In this document: positions 1 to 13,774 of the stretch, piece after piece
How positions within the stretch are numbered: the stretch's first letter is position 1
Layout: each line of letters opens with the position of its first letter
DNA from: Kluyvera genomosp. 3
GTDB lineage: Bacteria; Pseudomonadota; Gammaproteobacteria; Enterobacterales; Enterobacteriaceae
Length of the DNA stretch: 64,000 nucleotides
Assembly (NCBI GenBank): GCA_002211745.1
Contig: CP022114.1
Location: forward strand, 4,000,645-4,064,644
Direction of reading: 5' to 3'
The notes under the pieces: model-generated
Database searches by the model: none
What the model saw: only the letters and a program-made list of their open reading frames with translations
What the model was told of the DNA's origin: nothing
Made by a program: the position numbers and the translations under genes

Positions 1-739
1 AGGCTCGGTGCCACCGAAACGCCGTTCACGATTGGCAAACGCATGCAGTGCACCCTCAAAGTCTTGTTCATCGAAATCGGGCCAAAGAACATCTGTAAAG
101 TAAAGTTCAGCATAGGCGATTTGCCAGATAAGAAAATTACTGATTCGATGCTCTCCCCGGTCCTAATAACTAAATCTACGGGAGCCAGTTCATGCATGCA
201 GACCTGCTGACTGAGCAGTTCTTCATTGATTTGATCGGGGCGGAGTTCCCCTTCCTGAACCTGTTCGGCTAAGCGCTGAACTCCCTGAACAATATCCCAT
301 CGACCGCCGTAGTTAGCGGCAATGTTCAATGTTAACCCGTGTTATTTTCCGTCAGCGCTTCCGCTTTACGGATCCGCTCTTGCAGGCGTGAGTTAAACCG
401 ACGGGTATCACCAATAATCCGCAGCCGAACGTTATGCCGGTGCAGACTTTTTACTTCGCTATCCAGCGCCCAGACGAACAGCTCCATCAGAGCGCTCACC
501 TCTTGCTCAGGGCGATTCCAGTTTTCACTGCTGAACGCGTATAGCGTCAATGCTTCAATACCGTTATTCGCGGCATAGGCGACGGCACGACGCACAGATT
601 TCGCCCCGGCTTTGTGCCCAAAGGCGCGAATCTTACCTTGCTTCTTCGCCCAGCGGCCGTTGCCATCCATAATGATTGCCACATGGCGGCAACCGTGGGC
701 TGGCAAATTCTCGCTGGTTGGTTGATTAGCAGACAACAT
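1..739 (-). CDS. uppS: Undecaprenyl (di-trans,poly-cis) diphosphate synthase, 3' end cut by window
   Basis: Cytosolic cis-prenyltransferase that adds eight isopentenyl units to farnesyl-PP to make the C55 carrier lipid for peptidoglycan and O-antigen. The N-terminal motif [15 protein letters not shown] (catalytic Asp and diphosphate-binding residues) is visible, as are SSENWNRP and, in another frame, [14 protein letters not shown] start at the ATG giving MLSANQPTS, because the upstream in-frame ATG only adds residues not seen in the family. The reading breaks near 334 (one T missing in GGTTTAACA) and near 157 (one G missing in ACCGGGGGA). The last five or so codons lie outside the window. It is essential in E. 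coli, so the breaks are most likely base-call errors. Confidence 0.93.
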
Positions 740-843
740 AACGCGTTTATAATCCATGAAAAGGGATGAGCGGTACCCCGGAATACAGCTATACACTTTA
801 TCGCTCAGGCAAGCCCGATTGATTTTACGTGTCTTTGTCTCGC

Positions 844-868
844 AAAAAAGCCGTGCTAAATCACGGCT
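844..868 (-). terminator. Intrinsic terminator after dxr
   Basis: Read on the minus strand there is a 7-bp stem AGCCGTG/CACGGCT with a 6-nt loop followed by a T run. It lies between the dxr stop and the uppS start and suits rho-independent termination of dxr. Confidence 0.7.
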
Positions 869-976
869 CTCCCTATCGCCCAGCCAATACGCACAGCGAT
901 AGGGTGGCGCAGACTATATCACTGAAGCCAGATGCTAACAAATGCCATGACGGCTCGTATGCTGATTCTGCTCTCA

Positions 977-2171
977 TTACCTGACGAAATATTTCGTCTG
1001 CAAGGTTGCCGCTTCGCGTGCGCTGGCATCAATAATCAACACCTCATCCACGTTCTGTGGTTCCCTGAGGTCGAGATGTTCCAGCACCGCCAGATTGAGC
1101 GCCGCAATGTCGGTAAAGCGGATCTGGCCGTCGAGGAATGCCGCCACGGAGATCTCGTTAGCCGCATTCAGCGCGGTGGTCGCCGCCTGCCCTTGCTCGA
1201 AGGCGTCCATCGCCAGCTTCAGACAAGGGTAGCGCGCATAATCCGGCTCAGAGAAGCTCAGCGCGCCCATCTTGCAGAAATCCAGCGGCTTTGCGCCGGA
1301 TACGACGCGTTGCGGCCAGGCCATGGTATTGGCAATCGGCGTCCGCATATCAGGCTCACCCAGCTGCGCCAGCACGCTACCGTCCTGATAGCGCACCATC
1401 GAGTGAATCACCGATTGCGGATGAATCAGTACTTCCATCTGCTTAGCTGAAGCATTGAACAGCCAGCGGGCTTCGATGTATTCCAGACCTTTATTCATCA
1501 TAGTGGCCGAATCGACGGAAATTTTGCGTCCCATCGACCAGTTCGGGTGACGACACGCCTGATCCGGCGTCATTGCGCTCAGCTCAGCAATCGGCGTCTC
1601 CCGGAACGGGCCACCTGATCCGGTAAGCAGAATGGAGGAGACTCCATGCTGCGACAGCTCAGCGTACCCTAAGTCGGACTGAAAACTTTGCGGTAAACTC
1701 TGAAAGATAGCGTTATGTTCACTGTCGACCGGGAGAAGCTGCGCGCCGTGCTGCTTTACTGCTTCCAGGAATAGCCGACCGCAGGTCACCAGCGACTCTT
1801 TGTTCGCCAGCAGAATGGTTTTCCCCGCGCGGATGGCCGCCAGCGTCGGTACCAGACCTGCCGCGCCGACGATGGCCGCCATAACCTGATCCACCTCGTC
1901 GAGCGCCGCGACGTCACACGCCGCTTGTTGCCCGCTCAACACTTCGGTACGACTCCCATGCTCACGCAACGCCAGCATCAGCGCATTGGCGCTTTTCGCG
2001 TCGTCCATCACCGCATAGCGAGGAGAAAACTCCAGGCACTGTTCGATCATTCGATCGACATTTTTGCCCGCAACCAGCGCTGTAACCGCAAAACTTTCGG
2101 GTTATGGCGTACCACATCCAGCGTGTTGCAGCCAATCGAGCCTGTTGAGCCAGAACAGTTAATCGCTTCAT
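977..2171 (-). CDS. dxr: 1-deoxy-D-xylulose 5-phosphate reductoisomerase
   Basis: Converts DXP to 2-C-methyl-D-erythritol 4-phosphate with NADPH, the committed step of the MEP isoprenoid pathway. Motifs seen: [39 protein letters not shown] and the C-terminal helical domain. The N-terminal Rossmann segment (GSTGSIG) is recovered only after restoring one G near 2150 and one near 2098. With both restored the protein is 398 aa, the E. coli length, starting MKRLTVL at 2171. It shares strand and neighbourhood with uppS and frr. The last ~15 residues differ from E. coli and could be natural divergence. Confidence 0.95.
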
Positions 2172-2189
2172 GAGAGATCCAGGATTGAT

Positions 2190-2240
2190 AAAATGCAAAA
2201 CGCCGCCAGCGAAGCTGCGACGCTTCCTGTACGGCGTTAA
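2190..2240 (-). terminator. Probable terminator downstream of frr
   Basis: A long imperfect hairpin (AACGCCG ... CGGCGTT, with an inner GAAGC/GCTTC stem) followed on the minus strand by TTTTGCATTTT. It lies between the frr stop and the dxr start. Confidence 0.55.
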
Positions 2241-2259
2241 TAGCACAACTTACACAGTC

Positions 2260-2816
2260 TTAGAACTGCATCAGTTCCGCTTCTTTCTCTGCCAGCGCCG
2301 CTTCCACTTTCTTGATAGCAGCATCGGTCAGTTTCTGTACTTCTTCCTGAGAGCGGCGATCGTCATCTTCGCTGATCTCTTTGTCTTTCAGCAGCGCCTT
2401 CACTTTGTCGTTCGCATCGCGACGAACGTTACGCACGGAAACGCGCGCTTGTTCTGCTTCGCCACGAACGATTTTGGTCAGGTCTTTACGACGTTCTTCA
2501 GTCAGCGGAGGCAGCGGAACGCGGATATCGGTACCCGCGGAGCTTGGGTTCAGACCGAGGTCAGACGCCATAATCGCTTTTTCAACGGCAGGGCCATAGA
2601 ACGGTCAAACACGTTGATTTTCAGGGTACGGGTATCTTCTACGGTCACGCTTGCCAGCTGACGCAGCGGCGTCGGGGTGCCGTAATATTCAACGATAATG
2701 CCATCCAGCAGGCTGGGAGAAGCACGACCCGTGCGAATTTTGCTGATTTGGTTTTTGAATGCTTCTACGCATTTATCCATGCGTACTTCGGCATCTTTTC
2801 TGATATCGCTAATCAC
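2260..2816 (-). CDS. frr: Ribosome recycling factor
   Basis: Splits post-termination ribosomes together with EF-G. The N-terminal part ([39 protein letters not shown]) and the C-terminal three-helix part ([23 protein letters not shown]) are in two frames joined near 2592, where one C is missing in GGCCCCTGCC. Restored, the product is 185 aa, the family length. The gene is essential in E. coli, so a true frameshift is very unlikely. It lies in the usual pyrH-frr order, with about 150 bp between them. Confidence 0.95.
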
Positions 2817-2924
2817 GTTACGAATCCTTGAAAACTAGTCTCAGTCGACCAGACAATGGCACATTGCAGTGAATGCGCTAAGTATAGTCTCGTTTAAATC
2901 ATGCCACAGAATTATGTCATTCTG

Positions 2925-2949
2925 CCGGGTAAAGGCGAATCTTACCCGG
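2925..2949 (-). other. Stem-loop in pyrH-frr intergenic region
   Basis: Perfect 8-bp inverted repeat CCGGGTAA/TTACCCGG just after the pyrH stop, without a T run. It may stabilise the pyrH transcript 3' end or act as a weak terminator. Confidence 0.4.
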
Positions 2950-2967
2950 AAATGGCCGTGACGGAAA

Positions 2968-3693
2968 TTATTCCGTAATCAAAGTGCCTTCTTTTTCGCC
3001 CATCACCACGCGGCGCAGCGCGCCAGGTTTGTTCATGTTGAATACGCGAATCGGCAGTTTGTGGTCACGGGCCAGCGTAAAGGCCGCCAGATCCATGACT
3101 TTCAGTTCTTTATCCAGTACTTCGCTGTAGGTCAGCTGATCGTACATGGTGGCAGACGGATCTTTCGCCGGATCAGCGGTGAAGACGCCGTCAACTTTGG
3201 TTGCTTTCAGTACCACGTCGGCTTCGATTTCGATGCCGCGCAGGCAGGCTGCGGAGTCGGTGGTAAAGAACGGGTTGCCGGTACCGGCGGACAGAATCAC
3301 GACACGGTTATTACGCAGCAGGCTGATCGCCTCTGCCCAGCTGTAGTTGTCGCAAACGCCGTTCAGCGGGATTGCCGACATCAGGCGGGCGTTCACATAG
3401 GCGCGATGCAGTGCGTCACGCATTGCCAGGCCGTTCATTACCGTAGCCAGCATGCCCATGTGGTCGCCCACAACGCGGTTCATACCGGCTTTTGCCAGAC
3501 CCGCACCACGGAACAGGTTGCCACCACCAATAACGACACCCACCTGGATGCCCAGCTCAACAAGTTCTTTAATCTCTTGCGCCATACGGTCAAGAATACT
3601 TGCGTCAATACCGAAGCCTTCAGTGCCCTGCAAGGCTTCGCCGCTAAGCTTGAGCAGAATACGTTTGTAGACAGGTTTTGCGTTGGTAGCCAT
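2968..3693 (-). CDS. pyrH: UMP kinase
   Basis: Phosphorylates UMP to UDP with ATP. It is a hexameric amino-acid-kinase-fold enzyme of pyrimidine synthesis. The frame is intact. Motifs include [41 protein letters not shown] and [14 protein letters not shown] chose the start MATNAKPV at 3693 because an AGGAAAG ribosome-binding site lies just upstream and the length becomes 241 aa as in E. coli. A 17-codon in-frame upstream extension is rejected. Confidence 0.97.
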   Translation of the reverse strand: MATNAKPVYKRILLKLSGEALQGTEGFGIDASILDRMAQEIKELVELGIQVGVVIGGGNLFRGAGLAKAGMNRVVGDHMGMLATVMNGLAMRDALHRAYVNARLMSAIPLNGVCDNYSWAEAISLLRNNRVVILSAGTGNPFFTTDSAACLRGIEIEADVVLKATKVDGVFTADPAKDPSATMYDQLTYSEVLDKELKVMDLAAFTLARDHKLPIRVFNMNKPGALRRVVMGEKEGTLITE

Positions 3694-3825
3694 TTTCTTT
3701 CCTGAGGTGTCACGAATGGGATGGTTTAATTCAAGTGACATCATGCGTTCCTTGCCACCTGACCCCTATAGGAGCTGGCTGATTTCCACATGACGATGTT
3801 CTTTACTACACGTGCTTTACTACAC

Positions 3826-3851
3826 AAAAGAGAGCCGCCCTCAGGCGGCTC
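3826..3851 (-). terminator. Terminator of the rpsB-tsf operon
   Basis: Minus-strand hairpin GAGCCGCC-TGA-GGGCGGCTC followed by TCTTTTG, just past the tsf stop. Confidence 0.8.
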
Positions 3852-3862
3852 CTTTACTGCAA

Positions 3863-4714
3863 TTAAGACTGCTTGGACATGGCAGCAACTTCTGCTGCGA
3901 AGTCAGTCTCAACTTTCTCGATGCCTTCGCCCACTTCGAAGCGGATGAAGCCAGTCACGTCAGCGTTGTGCTCTTTCAGCAGCTGGCCAACAGACTTGCT
4001 CGGATCCATAACGAACGGCTGACCGGTCAGAGAAACTTCGCCGGTGAATTTCTTCATGCGGCCTTCAACCATTTTCTCTGCGATTTCTTTCGGCTTACCG
4101 GACTGCATCGCGATATCCAGCTGTACCTGGTATTCTTTTTCTACCACTTCAGCGGAAACGTCTTCCGGCTTAACGAATTCCGGCTTGCTTGCAGCAACGT
4201 GCATTGCCAGCTGTTTAACCAGCTCTTCGTCAGCGCCAGTAGCAGCAACCAGAACACCGATGCGCGCACCGTGCTGGTAGTTGCCCAGTACTTCGCCTTC
4301 CAGGGAAGCCACGCGACGGATGTTGATGTTCTCACCGATTTTAGCAACCAGCGCAACGCGTTCTTCTTCGAACTGTGCTTTCAGAACTTCAACGTCGGTG
4401 ATGTTGCCAGCAACGGCAGCGTCCAGAACTTTGTCAGCGAAAGCCTGGAAACCAGCATCTTTAGCAACGAAGTCAGTCTGGCAGTTAACTTCCAGAATGA
4501 ACGCGATGTTGCCGTTGATTTTGGTTTTGATCACGCCGTCAGCAGCAACGTTGCCTGCTTTTTTCGCCGCTTTGATCGCGCCAGATTTACGCATGTTTTC
4601 GATTGCCAGCTCGATGTCGCCATTAGCTTCAGTCAGGGCTTTTTTGCAATCCATCATGCCTGCGCCAGTACGTTCACGCAGCTCTTTTACCAGGGAAGCG
4701 GTAATTTCAGCCAT
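3863..4714 (-). CDS. tsf: Elongation factor Ts
   Basis: Nucleotide-exchange factor for EF-Tu. Intact 283 aa, the E. coli length. The N-terminal UBA-like domain ([20 protein letters not shown]) and the core TDFVAKD motif that contacts EF-Tu are visible. It is second in the rpsB-tsf operon, 135 bp after rpsB, and the intergenic hairpin suggests partial attenuation between the two. A long antisense open frame across this operon reflects codon bias only. Confidence 0.98.
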   Translation of the reverse strand: MAEITASLVKELRERTGAGMMDCKKALTEANGDIELAIENMRKSGAIKAAKKAGNVAADGVIKTKINGNIAFILEVNCQTDFVAKDAGFQAFADKVLDAAVAGNITDVEVLKAQFEEERVALVAKIGENINIRRVASLEGEVLGNYQHGARIGVLVAATGADEELVKQLAMHVAASKPEFVKPEDVSAEVVEKEYQVQLDIAMQSGKPKEIAEKMVEGRMKKFTGEVSLTGQPFVMDPSKSVGQLLKEHNADVTGFIRFEVGEGIEKVETDFAAEVAAMSKQS

Positions 4715-4771
4715 TCTAAAATCCTCGGAAGATTTGATCTGCCCGGCCGAAACCGTACAGATTTAAAAGTG

Positions 4772-4798
4772 AAAAAGGGGGCCATAAACAGGCCCCCT
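4772..4798 (-). terminator. Attenuator-like hairpin between rpsB and tsf
   Basis: An AGGGGGCC/GGCCCCCT stem with a short loop, followed on the minus strand by TTTTT. It lies inside the rpsB-tsf transcript, so it would act as a partial terminator lowering tsf output relative to rpsB. Confidence 0.65.
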
Positions 4799-4849
4799 AA
4801 CCAAACGTGTTACTACCTGGTTTATAAGGGCTCTAACGAGCGTGCCTTA

Positions 4850-5763
<914 letters not shown>

Positions 5764-5903
5764 CAGTTGTTATCGCCGACGCAGGGCACGAAAGGCGAAG
5801 TTCAGAATGATTCTCAATTTGGCAGGGGTACTCCTGGCTGTTAACATTGACATCACTAATACTCAATTATTGTCGAAAAAATCGACACTGATGGACATAT
5901 TCC

Positions 5904-6698
5904 ATGGCTATTTCTATTAAGACTCCAGAAGATATTGAAAAAATGCGCGTTGCTGGCCGTCTGGCCGCAGAAGTGCTGGAAATGATCGCCCCGCACGTCA
6001 AGCCTGGCGTGACCACCGGCGAGCTGGATCGCATTTGCAACGACTATATTGTCAACGAACAGAAAGCAATCTCCGCCTGCCTCGGCTACCACGGATATCC
6101 GAAATCGGTCTGTATCTCTATCAATGAAGTGGTGTGCCACGGCATCCCGGATGACGAAAAACATCTGAAAGATGGCGATATCGTCAACATCGACGTGACC
6201 GTGATTAAAGATGAGTTCCACGGCGATACGTCGAAAATGTTCATCGTTGGCAAACCGACCATTCTCGGCGAACGTCTGTGCCGCGTTACCCAGGAGAGCC
6301 TGTACCTGGCGCTCAAAATGGTGAAACCGGGCGTGAACCTGCGCGAAATTGGCGCGGCGATTCAAAAGTTCGTTGAAGCGGAAGGCTTCTCCGTGGTGCG
6401 TGAATATTGCGGTCACGGCATTGGCCGCGGCTTCCACGAAGAACCGCAGGTGCTGCACTATGACTCTCGTGAAACCGACGTGGTCCTGAAGCAAGGCATG
6501 ACCTTCACCATCGAACCGATGGTCAACGCCGGGAAGAAAGAGATTCGTACCATGAAGGACGGCTGGACGGTAAAAACCAAAGACCGGAGCTTGTCTGCGC
6601 AGTACGAGCATACTATTGTGGTGACAGACAACGGCTGCGAAATACTGACGTTACGCTCGGATGACACCATCCCGGCGATAATCTCGCACAACGAATAA
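5904..6698 (+). CDS. map: Methionine aminopeptidase type I
   Basis: Removes the initiator Met from nascent proteins. Intact 264 aa, the E. coli length. The five metal ligands are all present: Asp in VNIDVTV, Asp in FHGDTSK, His in CGHGIGRGFHEEP, Glu in FTIEPMV and Glu in QYEHTIVV. The second His of GFHEEP supports catalysis. It is divergent from rpsB and followed by a strong terminator. Confidence 0.98.
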   Translation: MAISIKTPEDIEKMRVAGRLAAEVLEMIAPHVKPGVTTGELDRICNDYIVNEQKAISACLGYHGYPKSVCISINEVVCHGIPDDEKHLKDGDIVNIDVTVIKDEFHGDTSKMFIVGKPTILGERLCRVTQESLYLALKMVKPGVNLREIGAAIQKFVEAEGFSVVREYCGHGIGRGFHEEPQVLHYDSRETDVVLKQGMTFTIEPMVNAGKKEIRTMKDGWTVKTKDRSLSAQYEHTIVVTDNGCEILTLRSDDTIPAIISHNE

Positions 6699-6701
6699 TG
6701 A

Positions 6702-6728
6702 AAAGCCGGCAAATGCCGGCTTTTTTTT
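6702..6728 (+). terminator. Terminator of map
   Basis: AAAGCCGGC-AAAT-GCCGGCTTTTTTTT, a GC-rich stem followed by eight T, directly after the map stop. Confidence 0.9.
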
Positions 6729-6757
6729 GGTAATCGTTTTTTCTTATGGGTGGCGCA

Positions 6758-9427
<2,670 letters not shown>

Positions 9428-9460
9428 CGTATTTTTATTAGTGAATGGAAAGAGTAAACA

Positions 9461-10285
9461 ATGCAGCAATTACAGAACGTTATTGAGTCCGCTTTTGAGC
9501 GTCGCGCCGACATCACGCCGGCAAATGTGGATACCGTAACCCGCGAAGCGGTTAACCAGGTGATTTCCCTGCTGGATTCCGGCGCGCTGCGTGTCGCTGA
9601 AAAGATCGACGGCCAGTGGGTCACTCACCAGTGGCTGAAGAAAGCGGTTCTGCTCTCTTTCCGTATTAACGATAACCAGGTTATCGACGGTGCGGAAAGC
9701 CGCTACTTCGATAAAGTACCGATGAAATTCGCTGATTACGACGAAGCGCGTTTCCAGAAAGAAGGTTTCCGCGTGGTGCCGCCGGCTGCCGTTCGTCAGG
9801 GTGCCTATATCGCCCGCAACACCGTGCTGATGCCGTCCTATGTGAACATCGGCGCCTACGTTGACGAAGGTTCCATGGTGGATACCTGGGCGACCGTAGG
9901 CTCCTGCGCGCAGATTGGTAAAAACGTGCACCTGTCCGGCGGCGTCGGTATCGGTGGCGTACTGGAGCCGCTGCAGGCGAACCCGACCATCATCGAAGAC
10001 AACTGCTTCATCGGCGCGCGTTCTGAAGTGGTTGAAGGTGTGATCGTTGAAGAAGGCTCCGTGATCTCGATGGGCGTCTACCTCGGTCAGAGCACCAAAA
10101 TCTACGATCGCGAAACCGGCGAAGTGTTCTACGGCCGCGTTCCGGCAGGCTCCGTTGTCGTCTCCGGCAACCTGCCTTCTAAAGACGGTAAGTACAGCCT
10201 GTACTGCGCGGTTATCGTGAAGAAGGTCGACGCGAAGACCCGCGGTAAAGTCGGTATCAACGAACTGCTGCGTACTATCGATTAA
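9461..10285 (+). CDS. dapD: Tetrahydrodipicolinate N-succinyltransferase
   Basis: Succinyl-CoA-dependent step of the DAP/lysine pathway, feeding peptidoglycan meso-DAP. Intact 274 aa, the E. coli length. It has an N-terminal helical domain and then a left-handed beta-helix of hexapeptide repeats (about residues 100-250, e.g. [29 protein letters not shown]). It follows glnD by 33 bp and ends at a strong terminator. Confidence 0.98.
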   Translation: MQQLQNVIESAFERRADITPANVDTVTREAVNQVISLLDSGALRVAEKIDGQWVTHQWLKKAVLLSFRINDNQVIDGAESRYFDKVPMKFADYDEARFQKEGFRVVPPAAVRQGAYIARNTVLMPSYVNIGAYVDEGSMVDTWATVGSCAQIGKNVHLSGGVGIGGVLEPLQANPTIIEDNCFIGARSEVVEGVIVEEGSVISMGVYLGQSTKIYDRETGEVFYGRVPAGSVVVSGNLPSKDGKYSLYCAVIVKKVDAKTRGKVGINELLRTID

Positions 10286-10293
10286 TAAGATGC

Positions 10294-10321
10294 GAAAAAG
10301 CGGGGCAACCCGCTTTTTTTT
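10294..10321 (+). terminator. Terminator of dapD
   Basis: AAAAAGCGGG-GCAA-CCCGCTTTTTTTT, a strong stem with a tetraloop and T tail, 10 bp after the dapD stop. Confidence 0.9.
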
Positions 10322-10391
10322 ATTCTTACGCTGGCGGAGTTTGATTTTTTCGTTAATTATTCAATAGTTAAATTAGATCAGGGGTACCGCT

Positions 10392-10770
10392 ATGTACGAT
10401 AATTTGAAAAGCCTGGGATTACCAATCCGATGAAATCGATCGTTACAGCCTCCGGCAGGAAGCCAACAACGATATCCTGAAAATCTATTTCCAGAAGGAT
10501 AAGGGTGAATTTTTCGCTAAGAGCGTGAAGTTTAAATATCCGCGTCAGCGTAAAACCATCGCTGGTGATGGTCAGGGTTTCAAAGAAGTGCAAGAGATCA
10601 GCCCGAATCTGCGCTACGTGATTGACGAGCTGGACCAGATTTGCCAGCGCGATCGCAGTGAAGTCGACCTGAAGCGTAAGATCCTTGACGATCTGCGTCA
10701 TCTGGAAAGCGTCGTGACCAATAAGATCAGTGAAATTGAAGCCGATCTGGAGAAATTGACGCGTAAATAG
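10392..10770 (+). CDS. yaeH: DUF3461 family protein YaeH
   Basis: Small conserved protein of unknown function. The first codons give MYDNLKSLG. One base is missing near 10416 and one near 10428. The remainder reads [40 protein letters not shown], ending [12 protein letters not shown]. About 126 aa restored against 128 in E. coli, with a slightly shorter loop after RQRKT. The C-terminal half is predicted helical and charged. The yaeI gene that E. coli carries between dapD and yaeH is absent here. Confidence 0.9.
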
Positions 10771-10789
10771 CAGCATGTGGATGTATTCG

Positions 10790-10853
10790 TAGGCCGGGTA
10801 AGGCGAAGCCGCCACCCGGCGTTTTGCCTGATGGCGCTACGCTTATCAGGCTT
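10790..10853. repeat. REP pair (BIME) between yaeH and cdaR
   Basis: Two REP palindromes: one built on GCCGGGT...ACCCGGC and a second on GCCTGATGGCGC...TATCAGGC. They lie between convergent yaeH and cdaR, the usual 3'-end position. Confidence 0.85.
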
Positions 10854-10880
10854 ACACAGACCGCACACTATACGGTTTTA

Positions 10881-12036
10881 TCATCGCTGCTCATCCAATT
10901 GCAGCGCAATATACAGCAGCAGCCTGTCGTCAAAATTCCCAAATCCAGCCCGGTTAGCTCCGAGATACGGTTCAGTCGATACTCCAGCGTATTGCGGTGA
11001 ATAAACAGTGCCTTCGAGGTGGCCAGCGGCTGAACATTATTGCGAAACCATGCTGTCAGGGTACGACGCAGCAGACCGTTGTTATCCATTGCTTTCAGGC
11101 GCATCAACGGGCGCGAAAGCTCATTGGCCTGCCAGCCACCGCGCAGGCTGTCGAGCAGCACCGGCAGCATCAAATCCTGATAAAAATAGCTGCGGCTCTC
11201 GGGCATGCGCTGTTTGCCCACCATCATGGTGGTACGGGCAGTACGGTACGAGCGGGCAATGCTGCCCGGCCCGGTAAAGTAGTTGCCCAGCGCCACGCGA
11301 AAACGCAGATGGCCGTTCTCTTTCATGCGCGAAATCAACTGCTCCACGCGCTTCTGGTGGTCTTCAGCATCCCAGCGGCCAAACTGATTGAGCGCCGGTT
11401 TCAGCACCACCATTTCAGTCAAAGAGACGATAGCAATCAGGTTATTGCGCTCCGGCGTGGTCAGCGCGTTTTGCAACTGCTGTAACTCGGCCATGGCGCT
11501 GTCGACGCCAAGCTGCCCGCTGTCGACTTCAACGACCGCCGCCACGCGCGGCTGGTTAAGGTCGATTCCCAAACGCTGCGCCCATTCGGTCAACGCAGGG
11601 GTATTCTCCTCGGCCTGAATCAGATTCATGACCAGCTCTTCACGCAGGCGGCTGTCCTGCGCCAGCAGATGCATCAGCCGCGACTGCTCCAGCATCATCT
11701 CCGCCGTCATGCACACCAGCTCGCCATATTTACGCAGCGTCTCCGGTTCGCCAGTCAGTCCGATAACGCCGACGATTTCCCCTCCAGACGCAGCGGCAGG
11801 TTGATCCCCTGACGCACGCCATGCAGATGACGCGCCACCGCATCATCGATGTCTACGACCCTGCCCTGTGACAGCACCAGCAGCGCACCTTCGTGCAATT
11901 CCCCAATACGCTCGCGATCGCCGCTGCCGATAATGCGTCCACGGGCATCCATCACGTTAATATTGGTATCGATGATGCGCATGGTGCGCGCCACAATATC
12001 CTGCGCCATTTTAGTATCGAGATGCCAGCCAGCCAT
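10881..12036 (-). CDS. cdaR: Carbohydrate diacid regulator
   Basis: Activator of glucarate/galactarate/glycerate genes in E. coli. The N-terminal sugar-diacid-recognition domain begins MAGWHLDTKMAQDIVARTMR, and the C-terminal PucR-type helix-turn-helix contains ALFIHRNTLEYRLNRISEL. One G is missing near 11780 (GGGGG run) and one base near 10938. Restored length is 385 aa as in E. coli, ending LQLDEQR. The start at 12036 is chosen over an upstream ATG by family N-terminus. It is transcribed alone, in the same direction as degP. Confidence 0.94.
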
Positions 12037-12156
12037 GAACCCTCCTGTGAGCAGGTTACATGATAAGAAAGACAGGGGAACCGCGCACTGTGCAAATGCA
12101 CAAAGCACAGCCGAGATCTATGGAGTTGTGGGGAGCTTCACATTACGAAAGGAAGA

Positions 12157-12184
12157 AACCCTTTCCCCTGACGGGGAAAGGGTT
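12157..12184 (-). terminator. Perfect 12-bp inverted repeat after degP
   Basis: AACCCTTTCCCC and its exact complement separated by 4 nt, 11 bp past the degP stop. On the minus strand it is followed by a T-rich stretch (TTTCTTCCTTTC), so it is probably the degP terminator. Confidence 0.7.
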
Positions 12185-12194
12185 GAGGTCATGA

Positions 12195-13639
12195 TTACTG
12201 CATCAGCAGGTAGATAGAGCTATCACCACGCTGAATGTTCAGCGCCAGAACGGACGGCTTGCTGTCGAGGATTTTGCGCAGCTCGGCAATGTTTTTCACT
12301 GCCTGCTGGTTCGCGCCCACGATAATATCGCCTTTCTTCAAACCAATCTGCGCGGCCGGGGTCCCGGCTTTCACCGTATTAACCACCACGCCTTTATCCT
12401 GGCCTTTGTTGCTCATTTCCGCACCTTCAATCCCGTTGAAAATGCTGCTGGACTCTACCTGAGTCTGGCTGCTCTGCTGCAGTTCCAGGTTCACCGTCAC
12501 CGGTTTGCCATCGCGCAGCAGGCCGAGGGTGATTTTGCTGCCCACCGGCATGGTGCCCACCTGGGCGCGCAACGCTGCGAAGCTGCTGATTGGCTTACCG
12601 TTCAGGGCGGTAATCACGTCACCGGCTTTGATGCCCGCTTTCGCCGCAGAGGAGTTCGGCATAACCTGGCTGACGAAAGCGCCGCGCTGAGCGTCAACTT
12701 TCATTGCTTTCGCCAGTTCAGAGTTCAGCTCGGTGCCCATAATGCCCAGTTCACCGCGTTTTACCTGGCCAAATTTCACCATCTGATCGGTCAGGTTTTT
12801 CACCATGTTGCTTGGAATAGCGAAGCCGATACCGATGTTGCCACCGTCCGGCGCAAGGATCGCGGTATTGATACCAATCAGCTCGCCGTTCAGGTTCACC
12901 AGCGCGCCGCCGGAGTTACCGCGGTTGATCGCCGCATCGGTCTGAATAAAGTTTTCGTAGTTTTCGACGTTCAGGCCGCTACGACCCAACGCGGAGACGA
13001 TACCGGAAGTGACGGTTTCGCCCAGACCGAACGGGTTACCAATCGCTACGGTGTAGTCGCCGACGCGCAGAGCATCGGAATCCGCCAGCTTAATTGCCGT
13101 CAGGTTTTTCGGATCCTGAATCTGAATCAGCGCGATATCCGAGCGCGGATCTTTACCGACCACTTTAGCGTCGAACTTACGTCCATCACTCAGCTGTACT
13201 TTAATCACGTTGGCGTTATCAACCACGTGGTTGTTGGTGACGACGTAGCCTTTGGCGGCGTCAATCACCACACCGGAGCCGAGGGCCATAAATTTCTGTT
13301 GCTGCTGCGGCTGGGCGCCACCGTTACCGCCGTTCGGGCCAGCGCCCTGACAGAAAGGTGAGCTCTGGAACGGTGAACCGTCCTGACAGAACGGCGAGTT
13401 GTCGCCGAAGAACTGCTGGAAGTTACGGCCCATACGCGGCGTGTTTACCGTTGTGCTGCCTCAACATTAATGCTGACGACAGACGGCATCACTTTTTCCA
13501 GCATCGGCGCCAGGCTAGGCATAGGCTGGGCAGCGGATGCGGTAGAAGATGCCGTCTCGGCCGCGCTAGCGGACAACGGAGACAGAGCCAGACTTAAACT
13601 AAGAGCCAGAGCACTCATTGCTAACGTGGTTTTTTTCAT
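12195..13639 (-). CDS. degP: Periplasmic serine protease/chaperone DegP (HtrA, Do)
   Basis: Degrades or refolds misfolded envelope proteins. The signal peptide MKKTTLAMSALALSLSLALS is followed by a trypsin-like domain with triad His in NNHVVDN, Asp in DPRSDIALIQ and Ser in RGNSGGALVN, then two PDZ domains. The LA-loop Cys pair is present (SPFCQDG, SPFCQGA), with a Gly/Gln-rich insert that makes the protein about 481 aa against 474 in E. coli. One base is missing near 13455 (before TVNTPRMGRNF). It has an excellent upstream sigma-E promoter. Confidence 0.95.
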
Positions 13640-13689
13640 GTGTTTCAATCTCAATATCAGATTACGCAAAATTGCTGTGTTCGTGACTA

Positions 13690-13717
13690 TCAGATTCGCT
13701 TTATGACACTAAGTTCC
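13690..13717 (-). promoter_or_regulatory. Sigma-E promoter of degP
   Basis: On the minus strand GGAACTT (-35, 13717-13711) and TCTGA (-10, 13694-13690) are separated by 16 bp, matching the RpoE consensus. It lies about 50 bp upstream of the degP start. Activation by envelope stress is established for degP in E. coli. Confidence 0.88.
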
Positions 13718-13774
13718 ATTCAACTGCACGTGGGAAAAGTAAAAATTTATTGAGCGTCTTTACAAAACTTCTGA

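Noticed and set aside
977-1000. Extra frameshift at the dxr C-terminus (ending differs from E. coli)
   Set aside because: The length without any further change is already 398 aa, equal to E. coli, so divergence is the simpler reading.
5856-6611. 251-codon open frame antisense to map
   Set aside because: Shadow of map, whose metal ligands are all present.
10790-10853. CRISPR-like or IS-end interpretation of the repeated palindromes
   Set aside because: Units are dispersed singles or pairs with REP cores, without regular spacers, cas genes or a transposase.
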